A DNA stretch of 64,000 nt from Tomocerus qinae. Its lineage: Eukaryota > Arthropoda > Collembola > Entomobryomorpha > Tomoceridae. Below the pieces are notes generated by a model. That model was not told where the DNA came from, did not search any database, and worked only from the letters and a program-made list of their open reading frames with translations. The stretch is taken from positions 119,896,375-119,960,374 of the forward strand of contig CM034546.1 of NCBI GenBank assembly GCA_020055645.1, given 5' to 3'. Below, piece after piece: positions 1 through 12,200 of the stretch (its first letter is position 1; every line of letters starts with the position of its first letter). A program made the position numbers and the translations under genes.

Positions 1-28
1 TCAGAAAGTACCAAAAAACCAAACAATC

Positions 29-1481
29 ATGTCTGTCACAGGAAAGGTAACGCTAATTCATTGCAACTGTTACTTTCATTTCATACTGTTTCTAATGTTC
101 AAATTATTTACGCATTTATTTTCGTTATGTAGTTCCAAATGACCTCTTCGGATAACTTCGGAGAATACCTCAAGGCTGTCGGTATGTAAATTTTCAATTC
201 ATTTCTGATTTCTGAGTTCATAGAGCGAGGGAGGGAGTTATTACTTGTTGATTATACCTTAAAGGGTAACATTATGAAGTATAGTTCAAAAAAGCTAAAT
301 GAAAATAGCATTCTCGTACCGTTTCTTTCATTTCCTGTACATGCTTTTCTGTACTTTTCTGTGAGGCAAATTCAGACTTATAATATTCATTTAAGAAAAA
401 GCATATTATTACATGAGATTTTTAAAGTCTATTAACAAAATGGTCAGAGATTTTACAACAGTGTAAATCCCTACTTACTTAAATATCACTTTCTTATTCT
501 TCTTTAGTAAATAATATGGGACACAAGACTAAAAATATGTTTATTGTTCTCATTTCTTAAAGCAATATGCAGTATATAGTAATTACTAGATTCAGACATT
601 TGATACTAACTTTATAGTTGAGACACTAACTATAATTAGGTCATCAACTTGTAATTAAAAATAAATTAGATACTTGAAGACATTGCCTCTCATCAAAAAT
701 TATCTCTCAAACTAATACGGTTTTAATATTTTGCATTATCATAAGTATTTGTTTCCAATGTATAAGTACACAGTATAGATAACTCAGTTCCCACTAAAAG
801 TAAGAGCAACGTTTGTTTTACATGCTCTAAGTAAGAAATTTTTCTACTTGTATCTTACTAGCGCCAACGCATGATAAAATGCCAATTTTCATGTTTAGGT
901 TTAGGCTGACATGTATGCTTACATAATCTAATCAGGAGAATGTTAGTGTCAAGTAGAAATAGAAGGCATGTAACGTCTTAGTCTGTAGCTTACGTAAAAT
1001 AGTAGAGAGGAACTGGACAGAAAGATAAAGCGAATGTTTACTTAACAGGAGTCGGCATGATCCAGAGGAACCTCGCTGAAAAGGCTACTCCAACCGTAGA
1101 TATTTCCGAAGCCAACGGAAGATACACCTTGAAGACTTTGACAGCTTTGAAGAACACTGAAATCACTTTCGCTTTGGGAGAGGAATTTGATGAAGATACC
1201 GCTGATGGCCGCAAATCAAAGGTATATAGTCTCATTGAGTTATTAGAAACATTTTAAATAGCGAATGTTCATATTATGAATGTTTCCTTATGGCCAAAAC
1301 GATTCTCATGAGATTTCTTTGCTTGTAGTCCACAGTCACCAAAGAAGGAAACAAGCTCATCCACACACAAAAGATTGGAGGTGAATCTTCTCAAACAATT
1401 CGTGAATTCGGAGATAGTGAAATGAAGGCTACTTTCACCGCCAAGGGAGTTACTGCTACTCGTGTGTACAAGCGTCTTTAA
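29..1481 (+). CDS. Fatty acid-binding protein, copy 1 (FABP1)
   Basis: Cytosolic beta-barrel carrier of fatty acids or other small lipids. Four coding exons: 29-46, 133-181, 1049-1221 and 1329-1481, all GT-AG, giving 130 aa, the usual family length of about 130-135. The N-terminal NFGEYLKAVGVG matches the FABP signature. The middle GEEFDEDTADGRKSK and [11 protein letters not shown] segments, and the C-terminal R-x-Y (R125, Y127) that binds the ligand carboxylate, are all present. Bases 1-4 (tcag) look like an acceptor, so the start ATG probably sits just inside a second exon with a 5' UTR exon outside the window. Introns fall after codon 6 (phase 0), inside the Gly of AVG-VG (phase 1), and before STVT (phase 0). 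A paralogue lies 2.7 kb downstream in the same orientation. The ligand cannot be told from sequence. Confidence 0.95.
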
Positions 1482-3657
1482 ATTATCCAACACTATTTTA
1501 ATAACTAATCAATTGTCTCCTTCAAGCAAAATTTCAAAATTAAAGCTGTTTCGTCTTTGATGAATTCTATTTATTAGAACCCGAAAAAACATCGCCGTTT
1601 TTTGTAATACATCTGTGCCGTTATATTTTTGTCCTCTCACCGTACATAATAGCATTTAATTGTTTTAATAGATGCAACTCTTCCTTGTATATTATTATCA
1701 TTGCATCCCATGAAGCATTAGCAAAACTTACCCACAACTCTTTACTTTGTGTGAACTGTGTGGTATCGTATGGAGATTCATCTTTTGTCACTCTATTAAC
1801 CACTGTAATGATCATATTCTAGTTGTACTATTTTATTTGAACGATGTAAAGCCTTAAGAAATACTAATGAAAAAGAGTTGCTCATATAAGTTGCATTTTG
1901 CTGGAAGGATTTATATTAGGAAAAATTGAGGTGCCTACTTTGATAAACTATAAATTAAAACCATTTTAAGTTTGGGTTAGCCCTTAATTGCATATATGCA
2001 ATTTCCAATAATGTTAAATGATTATTTTAATTGTTACTACACGCTAATGTGTTTTGTCTGCCTCTCCAGTCTACACTATATAAATTGAAGTGCTTTAATA
2101 TAAGGATAGTATTAGGTAAATGTTTATCTATAAAGATATGTTTAGTATGAAAACAGACCCTACTATGTACCTGCGGCTCGTACCAATGAAAAGCCACAAA
2201 AATGGAGATAGCATGCTTACACTGGACCACTTACTGAAAAGTTGAATTGATTGTCGATGTCGACTATTTCCTATCATTTGAATATTATAATACAACTAAT
2301 TAAACTGTCCTGTTTCAAGTTGCATGGGAAATGGGAAGTGTCAGACCTGGGTTATCTACTAAACTCTTCTTCGCGAAAAAATATACACTAGAGATATGAT
2401 ACTTCACCATTTCACAGCATTCATAACTCATACCAAGTACAATCAAATGTTCTTCTTTTTCATCACGTACGATTTAATTTTTTCTTATGCAAAGTGAAAA
2501 CGTGTTAATTTTCTAGTCCAACACATATTAGAAGTAATGCTTGCACTTGGAATATTCAACAAATTAATATACTCTGCTTTATACTTTACTATCATATCAG
2601 CCTGTCTACACATTTAAAAAATACCCTTTCAGAGTGTATCCCATCATTTTGCGACAGCTTGAATTATGTAAATCACCTATATGTACGGTAATAAGATCAA
2701 TTTCCTGCGTGCTGTAGCTTTACAATTATTTCTGAATATTTATGTAAATCGAGCATTATAAGTGCATTATGATAAACTATGAGGTGGATTAGGATTTTGG
2801 TCCATTGAAATCAGACTTTCTTTTTAGTTGTGTTCATCTCCCTTATTAAGCATCTATAAAGTCATTAAAAAGGAACACTTTGATTCCCTTTACTTAAAAC
2901 TCCCTTACTAACACTTGTTTTATATTTAATTTTATGCTGTCGAAAAACTTTAATTAGATTGATTAGAAACAATCAATACTTTAATGTACACTTAGACAAA
3001 AATTGATCATTGAGTACCCAATGGTCCTTGAGTACCTATGAGAAGTAACAGATAATTTTTGTCTGCTACATTGAACTGATAGAACATGGAAGCGGCTTGA
3101 AAATCCAATTATGTTAGCATAACATTTGCAAATCTGTAACTTATATCAATTACAGATATTGCAATCATTGGCTAAAGGGTCTCAAAAAATCTGTTATATA
3201 ATAGTTATACATAGATAATGAACACAATTAGATGTAAATTGAAAGTGGTTCTTAAGCTTATCTTCAATTTTAAAATGACTTCCATATAACGACTGATTCT
3301 GTTCTGTCTACCATTAAGTGGCTAATTATAAGACAATTATTAGTTACCGATGCACTTAAGGAAGAAAAGAGCATGTATATTTATGTGTTATCTCTATATA
3401 TATCAAAATGTAAACGAGGTTACTTGCACATTTCACAATCACTAGAACGCAGTCGTTTCATTCGATATCTCCTTTGCATATATAATTCGATTGGTTCTTG
3501 ATTAAATTAGAACATGTATTCGGATGTGATTATGGTTATGTTAACTCTATATCAAGTAAAAATGCATTGTCAATTAGGATGGTAATAAGTAATAGGACAT
3601 TATTTTATATAAGTGATATGTACTTTGATATGCATGTGACAAGAGTTCCTACTTTCC
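1482..3657. other. Intergenic, FABP1 to FABP2
   Basis: AT-rich, with no convincing ORF. A polyadenylation signal for FABP1 lies at 1539-1544. A short direct duplication around TTGAGTACC (about 3009-3040) is the only other structure seen. Confidence 0.7.
1539..1544 (+). promoter_or_regulatory. Polyadenylation signal (ATTAAA) of FABP1
   Basis: ATTAAA lies 58 nt after the FABP1 stop codon, a normal distance for a poly(A) signal. Confidence 0.55.
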
Positions 3658-3665
3658 TATAAATA
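3658..3665 (+). promoter_or_regulatory. TATA box of FABP2
   Basis: TATAAATA is followed about 30 nt later by a likely start site near 3688-3692. A good splice donor (gtaagt at 3734) then pairs with an acceptor at 4131-4132. This implies a short non-coding first exon (about 3690-3733) and a 5' UTR intron of 399 nt, placing the ATG 32 nt into exon 2. Confidence 0.5.
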
Positions 3666-4164
3666 AAGCTGCAAATGAGTTAAGTACTACCTTGTAGCAG
3701 AATTGCATCCTGAGTTATCTCAACTTTTCCCTTGTAAGTTTCTTTTCTTAATTTTCTTCTAAATAATAAGCAATTTCAATTGTCAATTTGTCATACTTTT
3801 CCCTGGATCTTTGACGAAATGGAGCAATTACTCACTAAACCAAAATCTATCCGATATTAGAGCCATTATATTATGCTAAAGAAACCTATTTATTATGTAA
3901 TAGAATTTGTATTTGTTGCTTTCAATAAAGTAATTGGTAAACTAGCACAAATAAAAATCAATTTCCAATTTCAACTTTTTATATAATTGAGTCGGAGTAA
4001 TTCTCTGTTTTAAACAGATTAATAAAAAATGCTAACCAATAAACTCCTTAATTAGTATATTTTTAACAAATTAGTTGGTACATCTAAAAGGAAATTCACA
4101 AAATGTTTGAAATCATTACTCATTAATCATAGGTTGATTATATTCCAAACGGAAAGTAGCAACC

Positions 4165-5041
4165 ATGTCCACTGGAAAGTACGAGTTAGTGTCAAGTGAG
4201 AACTTTGACGAGTACTTGAAGGCAGCTGGTAAGAAAAACTATTATTCTATTACTTATTCCAGTATATAGCAATTAAGAATATAAATTATAATAATACATA
4301 AGGAAATAAACTAATATGTTGCCTGATTTGCAGGTGTCGGTCTTGTACAAAGAACCGCCGCATCTAAGGTAAATATGTTCGTTTTATAGTTTGAATTTAC
4401 AATATACCCTTCCAAGTAGAATTGACATAATAAGTAGCTGTAGTTTGTAGTACAGCTATCGTTTAGCTAAATCTCATCATCCGAGGTACTTATTCTTGTT
4501 TCTAATTCTTAGGTCAAGCCTGTGGTTGAAATTAGCGAAAATGGTGGTAAATGGACCATCAAGACCTCAACTGCTTTGAAGAACACTGAACTCGTTTTTA
4601 CTTTGGGACAGGAATTCGATGAGACAACTGCTGACGACCGCAAGTGCAAGGTGAGGAAATGACAGATTTACAAAAGCAAACAAAAATGCAAAACTCATTG
4701 CATGGGAAACTCAAATTATACTTCGTTATTTGAATATGTCAATTCATGAACACTTTGTTTCGTTTTAATGTTATTGAATTACATATTCTTTCTTTTACGT
4801 AGTCTACCGTTACCAAAGAAGGAAACAAGTTGATCCATGTCCAAAGAATCGGAGATGATACCGCCACTACCACCCGGGAGTTTAACGGAGACGAGATGAA
4901 AGCCACCTTCACCACCAAGGGTGTTACTGCTACCCGTACCTACAAGAAGGTGATTGTTGCATAGAATGAAAATTTTCATAAATTATCATATAATATAGTT
5001 TCACACGCTAAAATCCACATTTATTTTTTCAGACCGGTTGA
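4165..5041 (+). CDS. Fatty acid-binding protein, copy 2 (FABP2)
   Basis: Second intracellular lipid-binding protein, paralogous to the gene at 29-1481. Coding exons are 4165-4228, 4334-4368, 4513-4650, 4803-4949 and 5033-5041, giving 130 aa. [16 protein letters not shown] is the FABP signature. [27 protein letters not shown] and the C-terminal R124-x-Y126 are conserved. Two introns match copy 1: the phase-1 intron in AAG-VG and the phase-0 intron before STVT. The first coding intron of copy 1 is missing. There is an extra intron after ASK, creating a 35-nt exon, and another just before the last two codons. If the last intron is retained, the protein ends in VIVA instead of TG. The upstream 5' UTR intron and TATA box are listed separately. 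Confidence 0.95.
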
Positions 5042-5045
5042 ACTC

Positions 5046-5051
5046 AATAAA
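5046..5051 (+). promoter_or_regulatory. Polyadenylation signal (AATAAA) close to FABP2 stop
   Basis: AATAAA begins 5 nt after the spliced FABP2 stop codon. The 3' UTR may therefore be very short, unless a later signal is used (another AATAAA occurs near 5101). Confidence 0.5.
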
Positions 5052-8000
5052 GATCTACTTCTTGAGTAAACTAAATTAAACCATGTAACTTATCAAAAGG
5101 AAATAAATTAAACTGACAATTGGCCAATAATTCATTTACTGTTTGGCATAAGGATGCAAAATTATATCTTTATCGCATTAGCTAAGTTTTAAGCTTCCTT
5201 TAAATTTTCTTGTGCTAAGAGACTCATAACTATTATAATATGTGGTTAAGTTCAAAAAAAGTAGGATGAATAGTATATGATTCGTATCTACTTTCCAATT
5301 AATGAGTTTTATTCTAGCCAAAATGATTAAATACAGATCGCCATCACTTCAACATACAACATATCCTTTAAAATCCTTAAATTGACCCGTCTTCGTCAGT
5401 CCAATAAACTGCATTGCAACATAATAAATATAATTGACATAAAATTTCTTTGGATTCTACAACAAAATCGGTTTTTTTGACTCACAGTTTCTTGATTCAT
5501 GAACACTATGGAAATTTGGTACACTCGACTGTATTTGATTTATTTTTTAGTAAAACATACGCTACACAGCCTTCGTTTACTAAATTAGTATTACTTTCCA
5601 TAACTTACTTTATATACCTATGCAGCTATATATTTACCATAGCTAGTAAGTTATTCAGTTGTTGATGGTAGTTAACTGAATCAGGTAAGTACTTGATTTT
5701 CCACATCATATAGAAATGATGTTTACATTACATTGTCTCTCAGCTTTAGTTCATCACATTACATTACATTACATTATGCTATTGGTGTTTTGCGTTGTGC
5801 TTTTGGTTCTTCATAATTTGCATGTATTTTCATTTTTTTGCAATTCTCACATGTTCTAACATAATACGGCATATCTTTGCCTTTTTATCTGTGTACCAAT
5901 TGAGGTTGTCTAACATTTATTGTCACACTAACAATAGCTTTTGGTATTTTTATTACACACGTCTTAATTACATTTAAATCGTATTTATACACACTACTCA
6001 AATTACTACGCTGCTGTTGCAAACTTGTAAATGCAACTGCTCCTTCTCGTTTGTTTCTCACACATTATGCATTTAAAATTACAGCACGAAATTGCATTAT
6101 TGCAATTGTGCAATAACTACTAAATGCATACAATTTTATGTAGTATGTTTTTACATCTCTCTATAGGCAAGATAAATATTATATATTACGATTAAATTGT
6201 TTATATATAAGTTGGATTATTTGTCATCCTGGAAGACTTGGATTTTAAGGTTCCAATTTATAGGCAACCCTTGAGATTTCACAAATTATACTAACACGTT
6301 GACACACACATAGATTATTACATCTAACCAGTACGTTTCTTTATGTTACCACTATGTACACTAGAGAAGTCATTCTTAGTCTATAGAGTTGTAACATAAT
6401 TAGATATTAATTTCAAAAATCGGAAATACAAAACATTCATATACAATTATAGTGAACATAAAATAACTCAAAAGCTGTAACATTGCAATTTACAAAAAGT
6501 TACGGTAACTCAAATGGCAATTTATAATAGTAACTGCGTAAATTAAAGTTAATTATTATACACCATTTAAATACAGGTAGTTAATAGGCATAAAATATGC
6601 TGCAAGCAATATAAAAACACATTGATAATACAAATGAGAGCATTTTATCTGTGGTGGAGAGAAACGGAGAAGCATAAATAGTGATTACATATAACATCCA
6701 TATTTACAGAATCATACCTGCACAGAGAGAAGTTATTCCAGAGGATTTTATTCAATCTCTACAGGTAGGTATATGATTTATGTACAGGGAATTCGGAATT
6801 TTGAATTTGTAGTTTGTCCCTCATTGCCATTTTGCCACAGTTACAAGCACGTTTACAATCAGCAGATTATAAATACTGTAGACAGTCACATTATTATACT
6901 CTTTCGGCTACTTTTACTAGGTCTAAGTAAGATAAAGTACGTTATCTACAGTCATGATATAATATTTGGTTGCGACATATACTTTTAGCTAAATAGAGTA
7001 GTACATGTACATTATTATCATTATTATTGTCCCGTTCACAGGCTTATTTTGATTTCCCATCATCAGTTCCTTAACATCTATGGTTGTCTTAACTAGACGT
7101 ATATAATTATGTACATACATATAATTAGCTTATTATTTGTCTACAAATTACAGGTATATTCTTTTTTCTATACCTACTATCTACTATAGCTAAATGATGC
7201 ACTTTTAATTGCTATGCAATCCTGTGCATTTTTTATTGTCTATGATACACAACTGATTATGATATATCCCTTTTCGTCAATTTTTGTTTATATACAGACT
7301 AGGATGCACTTTATGTATATGCCTTCTTACATTTAGATACACATAGTACTAAACAACAGAGTACACACGCCAATATTATATAGATATAACTCCTACTAGA
7401 GATCAAAATTATATAGCTATGTAAAGAAGCATACAGTCAAACATTTTATTAGGGGTACATCCAATATTAATAATACATTATGGCTAAGTCGCAAGACTCA
7501 GTATCATAATGCACATTACTTTAACTTATTGCTACCAAAGCACACGTTTTGTAAGATACGTTTGTCCTACATATCCTTACACTAATTTATTATGACTACA
7601 ATCTATACATACACACACCACAAGACACAGAGGCTATGTACAAGCTAATTGTTGATTTATTTCAGGTTTTGATTTTTAGTGCACATGAAATAATGCTCGA
7701 AAATATTTCATAGTGCAGCAGTAGCATAAGAACTACTTATTGAATTGAATACCAGAGTTTCCTAATAGAGAACTGATAAGAAATCCTGGTAGACATTTGT
7801 AGATTGATTAAAATGAATTTAATAAATACTGCAAGCAGTTTATAATTTAAATTTACTACAATTAAATAGTAGATCTGCAGATTTGGCTCTTTCTCTGCTT
7901 TATTCAGTTGAGATTGAGACTCTATTGTATTGTCGGGATAGAAAATCAATCATTTTCATTTCAACTTGGCATGAGCAGACTAAGTGCCAAGCCAAGTCAA

Positions 8001-9259
8001 ATCAGGGCTGAATAAAACAGAAAGGATTCGCCCAGCTGCGCTCAGCGCTTTTGTTCTTCACAATCTTTTCATTTGGAAACTTTCATCCAGCCAGACTAGA
8101 CTTTACTTTCACATCAATTCACTGCCTGAGTTTAAACGATCCTGTACTGCATGCACACATATTGTGTAAATGCTACACAGAAATTAAAAAGGGGAGCAAA
8201 TTAATCGTCCCTGAGTCTAGAAACCTTTGCTGGATTAATCAAAGTTAGAAAATTTCATTCAGGTTCATTAACTAAACACAATTGTACATACATAATGTGC
8301 CTTAACAAAATAAAAACAATTGCAAAAGCCTTAATAGAAAAGTCTGCTATTGAAAATTAAAATTTTTTTGCACAGTATATTATAAGTATTTGTACATTTA
8401 TACCTAAATTCATAAAACTATTAAAATGAAAACTAAAAAGTCAATTTTAGCGACTTCAGGCAATATTTCTGTAAAGTCGGTGGCAAAATATCGTCCGAAG
8501 TTTCCGCGCATAACGAAACGATCAAAGTTGAGAATTGTGGTGAAGTATGATAATAAAATGTTTATGGCAGAACATTTTATTAGCATAATTTCAACGGATG
8601 ACAAATATCTTCAAGACTCAGGGATCGATAAAATGGCATAATAAAGTCTGGTTTGGTCTGAAGTGCATAACAAAGATTTGACTATTTGCTAATAATATAT
8701 TTTCTCTCTCGTGCGTCGGCAACGTCATTAAACTCTCGTGTATTTACATACGTTAAGTAATATCTTGGTATATACATTTGTATGTATATTTATGTACCTA
8801 TACATCTTTGTAGTTTTAACGATATATTTTCGTATATGTATATTATGTTTTACTTATTTGGCAGGTACGAACAGAAGCACTCTTTGTTTACTCGTGGATT
8901 TATGTAACATTGGCATTTCTTAAAGCTATTCCACCCCTGAAAAATCATAAACTTCTAATTATAACAGACATAAGTACAGATTGATAATTGTTATAGTAAA
9001 TAGATATTAAGAAGCTCAGATTTGTTGACTGTTGTTGTGTCGGCAGTAAAGTCAGCAAATCTAATCACTCAAGGAACATTAAAAATCGCACACATTAAAC
9101 TACCCAACCATGTAAAAGGGTCTGTCATTGGCACTGACAATCAATATCAATTTAAGTACTTCAATTTGTATTGAGCTAGTTGTCAGATTGAGTGGTAAAA
9201 TGTTTACTGCGTTTTTACGACCATAAAAGAAGATAACTCTATAAAAGAAAGATTTAAAT
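5052..9259. other. Intergenic, FABP2 to black
   Basis: About 4.2 kb of AT-rich sequence separating convergent genes. It holds a (ACATT)4 microsatellite at 5756-5775 and TA-rich runs near 8750-8850. The short ORFs here have no family features and are open on both strands, as expected by chance. Confidence 0.65.
5756..5775. repeat. (ACATT)4 microsatellite
   Basis: Four perfect copies of ACATT in tandem. Confidence 0.8.
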
Positions 9260-12200
9260 TTAACAATCATGACCCAACCGATCGATCTCCGTGAGAAGGA
9301 AATCCACATCGGGTTTTTTGACAGCAGGATTGGAAATAATATTTCGGAAAAAATTTGGAATGTCTCCTTGTGGTTGATAGCCAATCATGAGAGTCCCTGC
9401 TTCCATCATCCTCTGCTTTATCTTTGGGGTAACCTCTCCCAGAAGATGTTCTTTCTGCGAGCTGTGTGGCATACCTCGAAGTCTTGTCGGGATATACCAG
9501 AAACAAACATTGACCATCTCTGGCTCAGGAACAATCAGGTAGAATTTGTCCGGCATCGTTTTCATTTTCTCAACCATGTACTCTGTCAGCTCCATTAAGT
9601 GATCCACATGTTCACCCAAACCAATTGTACCCTAAAAATACACTTTTTAGTAATACCTTCCGAAATCAATATCAGATTTTCAGAAAATTGTAAAATTACC
9701 TTGGCTCGCCATTGAATCCAAAATTTGAAGATATCGTTGTGACGCCCGCATTGAATGACCTTATCTCCAGTGTCGAATTTCACGTCGTAATGCTTATCTT
9801 GTTGGAACAGGTAGTTAGCGCACATTTGATTACAACTTGTCAATGATCCCTGGAGTAAACAAATACCATTTTCTTTTTACGGTTGCAAAAACAAAATATC
9901 TATTGTTGTAAATTAATTATCTCTAGAATGAATAACTGTGGGTTAGGAAAACTTGAAATTCCATCATCATGGAGGTACTTATAACAGTTATTCCTTTATA
10001 GCTTTTCGTATAGCTTAAGAATTTGTAAACAGATTCCTTAGTATTTTACTGGCATATGCCATTGTCATGAACTACATAATAGATCTTTGGAATAGAGTTG
10101 GTCATAAGCTCTAATGCCTTAATGACTAGTCCAGACACTTACAATGTGTATTGTGTTGGAGAAAACAATAATTGGCCAGAGAAGGGAGAACGTACAATTA
10201 ATTACAGCTTAAAAACAGACTTACGGGTTCTTTGAAATGCACTGAAGAGCACTGAAGCACGGTCGTCAGTAGCTTATGGGGGTTCCAAGATACGGAATCA
10301 GCTCTGCCCATAAAATACAGAATAAACTTTGTTTTCTCTTATTGCATTAGAAGTAGAACACAGCAGAAATTACCAAAGCAGTAACTCTACCATGTGAAAG
10401 CATGCATACAAACAATATACTATACACTGTATCGTCATATGGGACGGTTGCTTTCCCAAAAATCCCTTTAATGAGACGACTCTCTTCCTCTACACTACTT
10501 ATTAGACACTTTATCGTAGTCTACAAATAAGCTATGATTTTATCCTTAATTACTGCTTTGTAGACATAAATAATGCATTTCTCAAGTCAAAATACTATTC
10601 CCCTATATTGTTAGTTACATATTCTTTGCGAAGGATCAAAAGATTAGCCTGATCAATACACTAGGACTAAGAATCAAACGAAGTAGCTTCGTAAAAATAA
10701 ATCTGATGAAATTATAGTATCCTTATAAATTGTTTATGCAGTTAAAGTCTATTTCTGAATAATTCTACGAAATTCTGCCAATAAATTCTCCGTAATTTGC
10801 GTATGAGTGAATTACTATTTAGGGATAGACGCTAGAATGCTATGAAAGAAGTTTCTACAGAAGAATTTTAGCTACATACAACGACATCAAAATGCCATTA
10901 GTGGGTTTGGTCCTCCTACGCCTTTTTAGAAGCTTAAATATTCAGCTGCCAATCAAATCTTGGGTAAATAACCCGGCTACAGTATTATGCATTAGATTCT
11001 CTCTACTTACTGACATTACAGCGTTTTAAGAGCATTAAAAGAGCGTGAGAAAGTAGCATATCGCTTGCCCTAACCTTTCAATCCCGGTTAGACGAGGATG
11101 TCGGTATTTCTGTGACATGAGAACACTACTGCCCCAGGCTCCCTAAAAATTTCAAATATAAAACATGATAATTCAATATCCAAAAAGTTTCAATACAAAC
11201 AATCGGCAAGAGTGTCTTACATCGATATGCAACCAGATCTTGTATTTTTCGCAGACATCAGCAATTTCATTGATAGGATCGAATGCTCCGAACACAGTTG
11301 TCCCAGCAGTGCAGTTCACAAAGTACGGGGCTTTTCCTTTGGCTAGAGCCTCTTTAATAAGCCGTTCTAACTCGTCAGGTTTCATTCTCCCCCTATAGTT
11401 CAGATTCAGTATAAGAATTTCCTGTTCTATCATACAAGGGAGAAAGTAGAAATATTTCCTGTACCTTTCGTCAGTAGGAACTGAAACGCAATTGTCAGTT
11501 CCAAGTCCGGTGACCATTGCTGCACTTTTAATCGAATAATGGCACTGGAAATATTGACCAAAATTTAATAGATTAGTACATGTAAAATATAATTAAAAAT
11601 ACCAATTTGCTGATATTATAGTATTTACGTGTTCTGAGGTGAACATGACCAGACCAGTTGGAAGAGCACGGAGACCCTTAGTTTTGTAGTTGGGGAACAT
11701 TTTGTGACGAGCAACAATGATGGCATACAAGTTGGAAATGCTACCGCCTATAGATAACACATAAAGATTCATCATCAGTAATAATTTTGCTTTTTAAGCA
11801 TTTGCGCAAAAATATGATCCAATTAAATGTGACTAGCAAATAGGGTCATTATAATGGAAAAGAATTGCGAAAATGGGATTTAATTAGTATCACACAAATT
11901 GGGACATAAATTTCGATGCATTATGCGAACTGATACCTAATCTGCTGATACTCTTGGGTAAAATAAATGTCTCCATTTAGCTGATTTGAATTCAGAAAAG
12001 TATTACCATCCAGATTTTTATACAGAGAGACAGGAAATGGAGAAACATTCTATCTAGCTTTGTGTGTAGTGTATGAAAGAGGCAGAGTGTAATGAACGTG
12101 TAATAAAACGGCTTTAGAGTTGCGACTAAGGCTAAGTCTGGATTTACTTTGGTAAATGATAAAATTGAAGGGAAGGAAAGAAATAAATTTTTATGAGTTT

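Noticed and set aside
8410..8641. 71-codon plus-strand ORF, mirrored by a 64-codon minus-strand ORF
   Set aside because: Both strands are open over the same bases, no family motif and no splice context. Expected by chance in this composition.
9269..9598. 109-codon plus-strand ORF
   Set aside because: Antisense shadow of the last exon of black.
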